A DNA stretch of 13,426 bases from assembly GCA_009733775.1 (NCBI GenBank), contig WOGZ01000585.1, positions 1 to 13,426 on the forward strand. Direction: 5' to 3'. This document shows positions 1 to 8,766 of this stretch, piece by piece. The first letter of the stretch is position 1. Every line of letters starts with the position of its first letter. The notes beneath the pieces are model-generated. The model was not told where the DNA came from. It saw nothing but the letters and a program-made list of their open reading frames with translations, and did not search any database. This DNA comes from Alectoria sarmentosa (lineage: Eukaryota; Ascomycota; Lecanoromycetes; Lecanorales; Parmeliaceae). Position numbers and translations under genes: made by a program.

Positions 1-60
1 AATTCTTGCGCGTTTTTTGTTGAAATGTTATATTAATAAAGTATTTACATTTTATGATCA

Positions 61-550
61 TCGCAATTACGTAATTATGTATTACGCAAACCCATGATAC
101 GGGCATCGCAATCACGTATTTATGGTATGGGCATCGCAGTCATGTAGTCAGGTAGTTATGGTACGGGCATCGCAGTCATGTAGTCAGGTAGCCATGGTAC
201 GGGCATCGCAGTCATGTAGCCAGGTAGCCATGGTACGGGCATCGCAATCACGTATTTATGGTACGGGCACCGCAGCCATGTAGTTAGGTAACCATGGTAT
301 GGGCATCGCAGTTACGTATACATGGTATGGGCATCGCAGCCATGTAGTCAGGTAGCCATGGTACGGGTATCGCAGTCACGGAACGGGTATCGCAGTCATG
401 TAGCCAGGTAGCCATGGTACGGGTATCGCAGTCACGGAACGGGCATCGCAGTCATGTAGCCAGGTAGTCATGGTACGGGCATCGCAATCATGTATCCAGA
501 TAGCCATGGTACGGGCATCGCAATCACGTAATTATGACATAAACATCGCG
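61..550. repeat. GC-richer minisatellite with GGGCATCGCA core
   Basis: I count fourteen copies of a core reading GGGCATCGCA (variants GGGTATCGCA, GGGCACCGCA) between about 99 and 520, with decayed copies on both sides. The copies sit in units of mixed length. The longest, about 36 bp, adds a block like CATGTAGCCAGGTAGCCATGG. Middle ones carry CACGTATTTATGG, and the shortest carry only CACGGAAC. Most differences between copies are C/T or G/A transitions. The array is clearly richer in G and C than the surrounding DNA. I see no open frame of interest and no sign that it is a CRISPR array, since the intervening blocks are themselves repeated. Confidence 0.93.
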
Positions 551-630
551 ATCATATATCTTGAGAGCATACGAAAAACTTGAAGAGAATAATGAAAATG
601 TAAATGTAAATAATGATGAATTTTAAAACA

Positions 631-660
631 TCTCCGGATATCTCCGAGTATCTCCGTATA
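631..660. repeat. Three 10-bp tandem units
   Basis: Three consecutive 10-bp units read TCTCCGGATA, TCTCCGAGTA and TCTCCGTATA. They lie between the large minisatellite and the next tandem array. No function is suggested. Confidence 0.8.
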
Positions 661-662
661 CA

Positions 663-927
663 TTTATATCGCAATTGTTGAAAACATATTGAAGAATTGT
701 TGAAAACTTGTTGAAAACATGTTGAGAACAAAAACATGTTGAGAATAAAAACATGTTGAAAATATGTTAAAAACATGTTGAAAATAAAAACATGTTGAAA
801 ATATGTTGAAATTAAAAACATGTTGAAAATATGTTGAAAGTAGGTCAAAAGTATATTGAAAATATGTTTAAATTATGTTAAAAGTTTATTAAAATATTTT
901 TAATAAAATATTTATATCGCAATTGTT
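663..927. repeat. AT-rich ATGTTGAAAA tandem array with flanking direct repeats
   Basis: Units built around ACATGTTGAAAATA recur about every 12 to 25 bp from roughly 676 to 890. The array is bracketed by two exact copies of TTTATATCGCAATTGTT, at 663-679 and 911-927. On the minus strand the array yields a 98-codon open frame (552-848) made of reiterated FNMF and YFQHVF-like peptides. This is a by-product of the repeat and not a gene. Confidence 0.85.
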
Positions 928-1464
928 AAAAAACTGTTGAAATAATATTGAAAATTTGTTATAAAAAACACGATTATGAGAATTTTTGATTAATAATTGA
1001 TTAATTGTTAATTTATTGTCGAAAAAACATTAAATTTAATATACGATTAACATTATAATTCGATTAAATTTGAAATAATAATATGTTACGTTTGAAATAA
1101 ATTTAAACAAAATTCAATGTTATTGTATTTTCGAAAGATTTTAACAATATTATATATTTGTTGAAAAATAGTTTTTATAAACATTTACGTAATTATTTTT
1201 TGATAAAGTATTTAATTATGCTAGTAGCTTCTTAAGATATTATGTTTTCTTACGAACTTAACGTTCTTAAAATTCATAATATTTTTAAATGTTTTCAAAA
1301 CTTATTTTAATATAAATTCTTTATCCTTTTTTCATAACGCGGTTGACATCTTTAAATAAAGTCATTTATCGTCGATAAATTTCGATATTATTGAGAGAAT
1401 TATCGTTTTCTTTTTGATTTTTGTCTTTTTCTCTTTCTTTCTTTTTATAAAAATCATCTTCTCG
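928..1464. other. Gene-free AT-rich spacer
   Basis: This is very AT-rich sequence with many stops in all frames. I recognise no repeat, promoter or coding remnant in it. Confidence 0.6.
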
Positions 1465-1791
1465 ATGAAAAGAGAAGAGATAATTAAATTATTATTTAAT
1501 TTTGATTTTAATTTGAAACGATTAAAAATTCATATTTTCTCGAAATTTTCAATCTTTGTTAATGACGAATTTCGAATAAAATTCGTTTTTTTAATTTATT
1601 ATTTCTTCTTCTTCGTCGTCTTTCTCGAAAATATTAACATAATAATACGCATTCTCTTAATTGAATCGACGAATAATATTAACGAAATGTTAAAGACCTT
1701 CGAAACACGTGAACGAGTAATTTGTTTATTCGAAATGTTAATTTTTATAATATTAATAAAAATTTCGAATATCAAAAACGAACAATTTTAA
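1465..1791 (+). pseudogene. Unidentified open frame, possibly a degenerate coding remnant
   Basis: The frame runs open for 108 codons from the ATG at 1465, or 125 codons if the in-frame TTG at 1414 is allowed. It is Ile-, Phe- and Leu-rich at first and becomes more protein-like near the end, around NEMLKTFETRERV, before TAA. I do not recognise it. The excess of Ile and Phe is what RIP produces from Thr, Val, Ser and Pro codons, so it may be the tail of an older element cut off by element A, whose LTR starts 63 bp downstream. Chance openness in AT-rich DNA is equally possible, although AT-rich DNA usually closes frames quickly. Confidence 0.25.
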
Positions 1792-1854
1792 ACTCAATAA
1801 TAATCGTTCGTTTTTCTTTTTTTTCGACATTTAAAATAAGATTACGAGAGATTT

Positions 1855-1988
1855 TGTTGGAAATTCGGATCACGTGACGCCAAGTCTTGGCGGTCACGTG
1901 CACACATTAATGAGCTTATACATGAATCGCTTTTTTTTATAACACTTTTAAAGCAATACAACTAAGTGTTTTATTTTATATTTTGACA
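1855..1988 (+). mobile_element. 5' LTR of copia-type element A
   Basis: This 134-bp segment starts TGTTGGAAATTC and ends TTTTGACA, the TG...CA ends expected of an LTR, and is followed at once by a primer binding site. A 19-bp stretch, AATACAACTAAGTGTTTTA (1955-1973), recurs exactly but inverted at 7501-7519 in the LTR of element B, and both LTRs carry CACGTGAC near the start. The edges are therefore supported by a second related copy. The 5 bp just upstream are GATTT, a candidate target-site duplication whose partner is not visible. LTRs carry promoter and polyadenylation signals, but I cannot place a TATA box with confidence here. Confidence 0.82.
1871..1900. promoter_or_regulatory. CACGTG-flanked hairpin in the LTR
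   Basis: The left arm CACGTGACGCCAAG pairs with a right arm whose complement is CACGTGACCGCCAAG. That is 14 pairs with one bulged base and almost no loop. Both ends carry CACGTG, the E-box bound by bHLH factors in fungi generally. Binding here is an inference. The LTR of element B has only one CACGTG and no hairpin. Confidence 0.7.
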
Positions 1989-2002
1989 AATTATGAACCC
2001 GA
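1989..2002 (+). other. Primer binding site, half-tRNA(iMet) type
   Basis: Directly after the LTR the sequence reads AATTATGAACCCGA. TTATGAGCCC is the complement of the initiator-tRNA(Met) anticodon stem-loop, the primer site of copia- and Ty5-like elements that prime from a cleaved tRNA. The window differs by a single G-to-A change, the direction RIP produces. This fixes the element's orientation as plus. Confidence 0.72.
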
Positions 2003-3297
2003 ATTTATATTAACATTATTATAACATGATTTATCTATTACTCATTATGAATAAGATTATTTTCAAACATTTTTATATTCATCGCAATGGAAATATCAAT
2101 TATAAAAATCGTTATATTTATATAACGCAATTTTCTTGATGTGAACTATATTCGTTATAAACAAAATAATTATTTGAATCGAAACGATTGTGATTCGTTT
2201 ATAACGAAAATATATAAAGATCGTAAAGAAGCGAGCGCAAGAAAAGTAACGTTAAAAATTAATAACATTTAAAACGCTTCTTTTGATAATCAATAACGTC
2301 TTTTCGAGAATTATAAACGTTTTTGAATATCAACCTCGCTTTTTCGAGCGTTAAAACGTTATTAATATTCGATCATTCTCGTCAATATTTACATCGCTCT
2401 CATTTTCGTTTGAAATAAAATAAATCGATTTAAAATATATCGCAAATAATCGTGATATATCGAAATTGTTAAAAGTTATTATGCGATCATAATTACGTGA
2501 TTATTAAGTTTTTAAAACATGTTAACTTCTTTGCGTGAGACACGTTAAAAACGAAAAACGAAATATTATCGTTTATACGTCGCTTTATCAAAAAAACGAG
2601 TGACGATAATTATATTTAATAATTTAAATGCGAAATATTCGCAATGAAGATTAAAAAATTAAAAATAAATTAAAGGAGAATCATCTTTTATCTCATATAT
2701 TTAATATGTCAAAATTAAAACACAAAAGAAAAAAACCTTTTATTTCGAAGATTAAAAAAAAAAGCTTTTATTATAAAATGGTTTCGCGATAACGATATTA
2801 CATTCGAGCGTTTTAAATAAACGAAACGAGATTATTAATTTCGTTTTCAATTTCGAAGCTTTATTATTTTCCTTTTAAAATCTTTTAATTATTAAAACGA
2901 TTAATATAATTTAAATAACGTATTTTTTACGAATTCGTTGCGATTTATAAAATCAAATAATTTCCCTTTAAAATAACATCTTTATGTTTTTATATTTTTT
3001 TCAAAATTCATTAAATTTATCGTTTTTTTAAATATCGTCGAATATTTTCTCGATTACGAAACAAAAACTTTTCGCAAACGAAAATTTAAATTATATCGAA
3101 TCAATCTCAAAGTTTAACGAGATTTCTTTCATATCTTTAAAATTTTATAAATTTTTGAACATTTTTCGAATAATGATAACGATAACGATAACGATTTTGC
3201 TTTAAACTCTTACGCTGACTTCATTTTTATTTCGAAATAATCAATTCTCGAATCATTATCAAAATCTATCATCAATGAAAAACTCTTCGATTTCAAA
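2003..3297 (+). other. Leader region of element A, no readable gene
   Basis: About 1.3 kb separates the primer binding site from the first readable Gag codons. All frames are broken and I recognise no domain. A short GATAAC reiteration lies near 3173-3197. The leader is long for a copia element, so an unrecognised insertion, or a Gag N-terminus decayed beyond reading, is possible. Confidence 0.45.
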
Positions 3298-4581
3298 ATG
3301 CGCCTTATTTTTTCGACGTCGTTTATTTTAATCATTTTTAAAAGTCTTATTACGCAAATTTCATTATCTTTAAATTTTATTTCATTGCAAATCATTTTTT
3401 TGAGCATAAATTTAAACGTAAATTCAAATTCAAATTCTAAAAGTTTTTAAATTTTAAAATTTAAATCAATTCTCTTTGATATTATATTCGAATATTTTAA
3501 AATCAAATTTTCGATCTTTTTGAGTCAATTTGAGAAAATTAAAATGTTTATGAAAATTGTTAATTATATTAAATGAAAACGTCAAATGTAAGACTTTTTG
3601 AATTGAATTGAATTATGATATTAAATCGAAATTGATATAATCATATTTATCGAAAATCTTATCATTAAAATAAAAAACGTTTCGAATAATCGTTTAATTA
3701 TCAAAATAAAGTTTATTATTATTTAAAATAAACGTCTTAATTTAAATCGAAACGTATAACAAAATTTATATAATGATGAAAATTCGTTACGAAAATAATT
3801 CTCGAAATAAGATCGAATATCATATTAATGTTTTTAATGTTTGAAAAAAATTCGAAAAATATAAATTTTAAGGTTTTAACATTCTTAACTTTATAATTCT
3901 TAAATTAAAATTTCTTATTTTAATCGTTTATGAAAATAAATCGTAAAAATATATCAATATTTTTATAAGCGTTATTTGAAAATTTAAAAATCAATTCGAT
4001 CGAACGATCTTTTTTTTAATGAAAATTAAAAAGTTTATTATTTTTATAAGAAATTAAGTTTTCAATATAATGCGTATCGCGAGAATTATAATCAAATTTA
4101 TAACGTTTATAATGAAAATTATGAAATTAAATAAACGTTAAATTATGCGATAATTCGATTTTTCAATATCGTTATTAATTTATTCGATTTCACGCATTTG
4201 AAAACATATGCGCTCATTATTATTATTAACGATTTTTTTGAATATATTTAATAATTTGTATTTATTTTTATTTTTATTAAAGATATTATTAAGCATTATA
4301 TTCAAATAAGCGTAAATTTTAATAATTTTCATATTTATATTTAAATTTGCAAATATTATATTTATTGCAAAAAAGATTAACACGATATTAACGAATACGA
4401 TTAACATAATAAACGATTTAATAAAAGCGATACAAATAAAAAAAATCGCGATAATCGCGATAATTATGATCGTGAAAATTATAAAAGACGTGATCGAAAA
4501 GAAGGAAACTTCGAATTCAAATTCGTTAAAAAATTAGAAAATCAATTTAATAATGTTGACGCAATTGTAACGATTATATAA
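3298..4581 (+). pseudogene. Degenerate copia Gag with zinc knuckle (element A)
   Basis: Gag forms the particle that packages retrotransposon RNA. The frame from about 3298 starts with a low-complexity part and leads into a copia-like N-terminal stretch, NYIKxKRQMxDFLN at about 3562-3600, where x marks stops at likely Trp or Gln codons. The frame shifts around 3700-3930 and then runs without indels from about 3961 to 4578. A CCHC knuckle (CX2CX4HX4C) is visible at 4357-4398: the first and last Cys are now Tyr (TGY to TAY), while the second Cys and the His remain. A basic Arg/Asp/Asn-rich tail follows at about 4435-4515. The true start cannot be fixed. The opposite strand is open at 3210-3407 and 4180-4407, but the knuckle and the link to downstream pol favour plus. 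Inactivated. Confidence 0.68.
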
Positions 4582-4743
4582 TTCAAAATCGTTCGTTACT
4601 TTATCGTTTATATTAATTTTATCATTTATATTAATTTTATTATTTTCGTTATTCTTAAATCGATTTTCGATTTCATCACAAATTTTAACGTTTTGAATAA
4701 AAAGATTTATGAAATTATTAAATTTAAAATCGTTAATAAAGTA
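4582..4743 (+). pseudogene. Possible copia protease remnant (element A)
   Basis: The Gag frame continues after the TAA at 4579, open to the stop at 4741. It contains IFDFITNFNVLNKK, with its Asp at 4669. The position, between the zinc knuckle and integrase, and the general shape fit the Asp-Ser-Gly/Ala protease box of copia polyproteins after Ser-to-Phe and similar RIP changes. The box is too altered to be certain, so location is the main argument. Confidence 0.38.
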
Positions 4744-5278
4744 TAAATTATTGCTTTATTCATTATAAAAATTTTTTTTTTTTTGATTTTGCGATTATAT
4801 TTACATTTAATATATGATTTACATTTTTTCGATTTTTAAGATTTTTAAACTTTTTCAATTTTCACGTTTTATAAATGATTTTATCGATAATCGTATAATT
4901 ATCGATTTCGAAAACATTAAATTTAAGTGCAAGATAAATAATATCAAACGCATTTTAGTTTTTCGAGACATTTAATTCATATTTAATTATGATTTTGATT
5001 TTATTTTTGAAAAATAATTGAAAAAGCAAGGATTTTTTTTGATTTTTATTTTCGATAACATTATTATTAAAAAACAACGTTTCTTTTTCAAGCGTATTCA
5101 AAATCGGTTTTATGCGTTTAATATTTGAAAAAAATCCTTTTTAATTTTAATAATCGTCAATGAAAAGATTTTCGTTTATAATGAATTTTTAATTAAATTT
5201 ATTTTTGATAATTAAAAATTTTCAAAATCTTTATCGAAGTCTTAAATTAATGAAACAATTTCTCGGATATAATACGTA
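4744..5278 (+). other. Unread part of element A pol between protease and integrase
   Basis: By position this should encode the protease tail and the start of integrase. Frames are broken and the conserved His-His half of the zinc-binding HHCC domain could not be read with confidence. A run of 12 T lies near 4771-4782. Confidence 0.4.
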
Positions 5279-5836
5279 TATTATCATCATTTGAACGTTC
5301 AAAACCTCAAAAAGTTAATTAAAATATACATTAAAATGAATTTTTCTATTTCATCTCTCAACGATGCTTACGAATTATGTTTTATAATTAATATAAAAAT
5401 AAAATTATATAAACGACACATTATCTTTGAAAAATAATAAAATAATTTAATTTACAGCGATTTTTAAGATTTATTCGATGTCTTTTGAGATGATTTTAAA
5501 TGAATAATCTTTTTTGACGATAAAACCCTTCGATTTAACGTTTATTTATTATTTGATAAATTTGATTTAACAATTTTTATCGCATTCAAAATGTTTTTTA
5601 ATAATTCGAAATATAATGATAATAAATATACTCGTTTTCGCATTAATTGCGATATTAAATTCGATAATTATTAAATAAAAACCTTTCGATTGTTTAAAGA
5701 TATCATTTAAAAAAATATCGTATTTGATAATTCTTAAATAAATGATAAATTTAAACATTTAACTGTTATTATTTAACGTAAAGTAAACGTTATGTTTAAA
5801 AAAAACAAATTATTTTAAAAGTATTAAATACCTAGA
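5279..5836 (+). pseudogene. Degenerate copia integrase (element A)
   Basis: Integrase inserts the element cDNA into the genome. One frame holds a full series of landmarks in order, without indels. The CX2C half of the HHCC domain is at 5369-5380, with its first Cys now Tyr. The first catalytic Asp is in IYSDF at 5459, followed by a stop at the Trp position of the DxWGP box. FFDDKTLR (about 5510) matches the F-T-D-D-x-T-R box. FRINCDIKF (5636-5662) matches R-T-D-x-G-x-E-F with the second Asp changed to Asn. At 5735-5758 the NG-x-x-E-R box reads NDKFKH, with the catalytic Glu changed to Lys at 5753. All changes are C-to-T or G-to-A. The enzyme is dead. The frame lies between Gag and RT, the copia (Pseudoviridae-type) order, not gypsy. 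Confidence 0.8.
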
Positions 5837-6599
5837 GTTCATTCGAACAGTTAATATTTTTCGCAATATTCAATTCGTTATCGATCATAACGTTATTTCA
5901 TTCGAGATTAATATCGAATCTTTTTTTAATATATTTCATTTACGCATTATCGATTAAATCGATTATTATCAAATTGTGTTTCGCAATATTAATTGAAAAA
6001 AGTATTAAGATTACGCCGTTAAAGGGCGTTTTTTAAGATATCAAGACAAAAATTATCGCATGTTTTTAAATAATGATAAAATAATTGTTATTTTTAATGT
6101 CAATTAAATCGATAACGTTTTTTTTTAAATTTATTCTTTTCGAATTAAATATCGTTATCATTAAAAAATAAATTAACATTTATTATAATAAACGCAAGCT
6201 CGTTGAGAACATCGAGCATTAAATATTTTTTTATTTTTTTTATTTATAATTTCAAAAAAAAATCGTTAAAAGAAATATATAATTGTCGAAAAAAAAGTTA
6301 ATGATTTTTTTAATTTCATTTCAATTTCAAGAAGGATTTCATTAAAAATCGTAATCGTTTTAAACGCATTTAATTTAAAGTTTATAATAAAATAATCGTT
6401 TGATACGCTTAATAATAACATTGCGATTTTTTTATTTTTATTTATATCGACGTTTAAATTTATTATTCATTTCATAATTAATAAAATTTCTAAATTTATT
6501 TTTATTATAAAGTTATTCGAAATTATGAAATTATATCGAAATCTCATTTCGAATCTTCTCATTTTGTTAATTAAAATCGTTTTTATTAAATTTTATAAG
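5837..6599 (+). other. Integrase C-terminus and linker region of element A
   Basis: A shifted frame just after 5836 still looks like the end of a copia integrase core (IFNSLSIITLFHSRL). The rest corresponds by position to the variable linker before reverse transcriptase. No motif is readable in it, as is usual for this poorly conserved part. Confidence 0.45.
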
Positions 6600-7483
6600 T
6601 CTCGAAGCTTTAAAAAAGTCATAACGAATTTTTATCATAAAATGCATTAATAAATGATTATATAAAACGAAATTAATTTCTTTATCATCAATAACATTTG
6701 AATTTTAATGAATTTATTCTCAAATGCGCGTGTCTTAAAAAATAAATGAATTTATAAAATTAAAAGAGATTCTATCGACGAGATTATTCGACATAAAGTT
6801 CATTAAATAATTCGTAACTTCGAATAAAAAAAAGGGATTGATTTTAACGAAATTTTCGTTTTGATAATCAAATTTATAAATTATAAAATCATTTTCGTCT
6901 TTATGATAATTTTGAATTGAAAATTTAAATAAATAAATGTTAAAATTATTTTTTTATATGACGATATCGAGAAGATAATTTATGTGATATAATTTACGAA
7001 TTTTGAAATCAAAGATAAAAAGAATAAGGTTTATAAATTTATAAAGACGTTATATGATTTAAAGCAATTTTCGAAAGTCTGATATAATATTTTCGCAACG
7101 TATTTTAAAAAGTTAAATTTCGAATTTATTATTGTTGATTTTTCGATGTTCATTAATAACATTATCATCGTTATTATTTATATGAATGACATTTTGTTTA
7201 TGAGTTTCGATAAAGTCGATATTTAAATGATCAAGAATAGACTTTATAAAAAGTTTAAAATAATCAATTTGAATTTATGTATTTATTATCTCGATATAAT
7301 AATCTTAAAAGATCGTGTTAATCGCATTTTACATCTTGAATAAATAATTTATATCAAAAAGTTTTTTATCGATCACGACATAATTGAATTAATGATTATT
7401 TCAATTCTCATTATTAACGACAAATTTTATATCGTCGAAAATGACTTTGTGATCATTAAAGAATCTTATCACGTTTATTGATT
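6600..7483 (+). pseudogene. Degenerate copia reverse transcriptase, truncated (element A)
   Basis: Reverse transcriptase copies element RNA to DNA. A single frame runs about 294 codons with no indel. In order it shows SRSFKK (family: PxSFxEA), NNI-stop (6699, family NNTW), NARVLKNK-stop-IYKIK (6747, family KW), FE-stop-KKGIDFNE (6825, Gln position), INVKIIFLYDD (family MDVKTAFLxG), TLYDLKQ, and the catalytic box YMND at 7179-7190 (family YVDD, first Asp now Asn). Then come LCIYYLDI (family GxxxYYLGI) and YIKKFF. Stops fall at Trp and Gln positions. The frame is still in register at HVY (7470-7478), where the family continues into RNase H, and is cut at 7483/7484 by the LTR of element B. Non-functional. 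Confidence 0.92.
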
Positions 7484-7608
7484 TGTATGAAAATATGATG
7501 TAAAACACTTAGTTGTATTACTCTAAGAGTGCTACGAAAAAAAGTGCGATTAAATAACGAACGCATACGCTCATCACGTGACAAGATCATATAACTTAAA
7601 TTTCAACA
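7484..7608 (-). mobile_element. 3' LTR of copia-type element B (minus strand)
   Basis: Read on the minus strand it starts TGTTGAAATTTAAG and ends TTTTCATACA, TG...CA ends again. It contains CACGTGAT and the 19-bp block shared with the LTR of element A, so the two elements are relatives. It is the 3' LTR because a polypurine tract lies directly before it and the element's pol lies further upstream on the same strand. No second copy of this LTR is visible up to the end of the window. The adjoining 5 bp, TGATT at 7479-7483, is the expected target-site duplication. Confidence 0.8.
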
Positions 7609-7617
7609 TTCCCCTTC
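7609..7617 (-). other. Polypurine tract of element B
   Basis: On the minus strand GAAGGGGAA immediately precedes the LTR's TG. This is the primer site for plus-strand DNA synthesis and gives the element's orientation. It has kept its G run although most of the neighbouring G and C is gone. Confidence 0.75.
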
Positions 7618-7640
7618 GCACGCAAACTTTTAAAAAAATT

Positions 7641-7715
7641 GAATGTCGAATAAATAAGGTGACTCGAGTGTCGAATAATTAAAATAAACTTAACGTCGAA
7701 TAATTAATGTGAAAT
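7641..7715. repeat. Three 25-bp tandem units near the 3' LTR of element B
   Basis: GTCGAATAA recurs at 7645, 7670 and 7695, exactly 25 bp apart, each followed by an A/T-rich stretch ending near GTG or AAA. It lies in the 3' non-coding part of element B beside the polypurine tract. Confidence 0.75.
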
Positions 7716-7999
7716 CATTTTTATACATTTCTTTTACCCTTTATGCGCCTCATAAAAATCCGAATTTTAAATATGAAATTCGAAACTCGCGATGTTCAAA
7801 ATCGGATAAAAATAATGAAAATTCGAAAAAGAAAATAACCATTTTTCTCATAAATCATTTTTATTTTCATAAATCATTTTTATTCTTTATGCATTATTCT
7901 TCTTTTTATAAACATTCGAATTTCAAAAACGAGATTCGAAATTCGCGATATTTAAAGTCGAATAAAAAAAATGAAAATCGAAAATTTGAAAATAATTAT
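7709..7999. repeat. Diverged direct duplication of about 130 bp
   Basis: A copy at about 7709-7840 and a second at about 7866-7999 share blocks such as AAATCATTTTTAT, ATTCGAA(A)CTCGCGAT / ATTCGAAATTCGCGAT and AATGAAAATTCGAAAA-like ends. On the plus strand the duplication keeps a 114-codon frame open (7709-8053) in which the peptide KxEIRNSR appears twice. I read that frame as a consequence of the duplication inside a non-coding region. It lacks a plausible ATG at its start. Confidence 0.65.
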
Positions 8000-8766
8000 G
8001 TTCTTTCAAATATATTCGTTACGATAACACATAAAAAAAAAAAAAAATTTTGACGAAAAATCGTTTTTTGATAAATTTATTTGCAGATTATCTGATATAT
8101 ATCAAAAATCGATCGATATATAATCGATGAATATATATGAGAATAAATTTTTCGATTAAACGAAATATTTCGAATTGCATATGCATATATATATATGTAT
8201 ACGATCGACTGCAAGACCCGTGAAAATCGTTTTAAAATATTAATGTTTAACAATAATAATTAATAACGTGCATACGAACGATATATAACGACGATGTTTA
8301 TAATAATAATAATGATAATAACGCCTAAAAGCATAAATACGATGATCTTAAAAGACATAAATATATATTTCAAAAGACATAAATATGATGACCTTGATGA
8401 AAATATTTAAGACATTTAACGAAAAAATGGCGATAGCGACCTTTTGAATAACGGCGTTGATTTCAAATTTGAATCGAACATTAAAATAGATCTTTCGAAA
8501 AGAAATTCGCATATTCGATGATTATAATTACAATAACGATAAATCAACTTTTGATATTATAATGATAAAACGAAGTTTTTTTTTTAATATGTCAAGATTG
8601 ATATTGAGGTTTTGCGAAGAATTCCGATCTCGATTAATCACTCGATCAATTATTCGAAATGTGAAAATCAATGAAATCGTTTTTTTGGAATTAAGAGCGT
8701 TGAATAATGATAATGAGATGATTTGAACGATTTAAACGTCTTAAACGTCTCTCTTAAAATAATGAT
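8000..8766 (-). other. 3' non-coding region of element B, continued
   Basis: No coding remnant is recognised on either strand between the duplication and the pol stop codon. It includes AT-rich alternating stretches near 8090-8210, such as GCATATGCATATATATATATG, and simple AAT/GATAAT runs near 8300. With the repeats beside the LTR this gives about 1.15 kb between pol and LTR, long for a copia element, so a secondary insertion is possible. Confidence 0.45.

Noticed and set aside
61..550. Repeat array with intervening blocks resembling CRISPR
   Set aside because: The blocks between cores are themselves repeated and of unequal length, there are no cas genes, and the region is eukaryotic in character.
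552..848. 98-codon minus-strand open frame
   Set aside because: It is a translation of the tandem repeat, a reiterated Phe/Gln/His peptide with no other support.
3210..3407. 65-codon minus-strand frame with a fairly protein-like composition
   Set aside because: The plus strand is also open here and continues into a Gag-like frame. I kept the plus reading, although the strand choice is not fully secure.
4180..4407. 75-codon minus-strand frame
   Set aside because: It is antisense to the Gag zinc knuckle of element A.
5567..5758. 63-codon minus-strand frame
   Set aside because: It is antisense to the integrase second-Asp and NG-x-x-E-R boxes of element A.
7709..8053. 114-codon plus-strand frame with an internal duplication
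   Set aside because: The start is GTG, the repeat explains the openness, and it lies in the 3' non-coding part of element B on the opposite strand. Treated as a repeat, not a gene.
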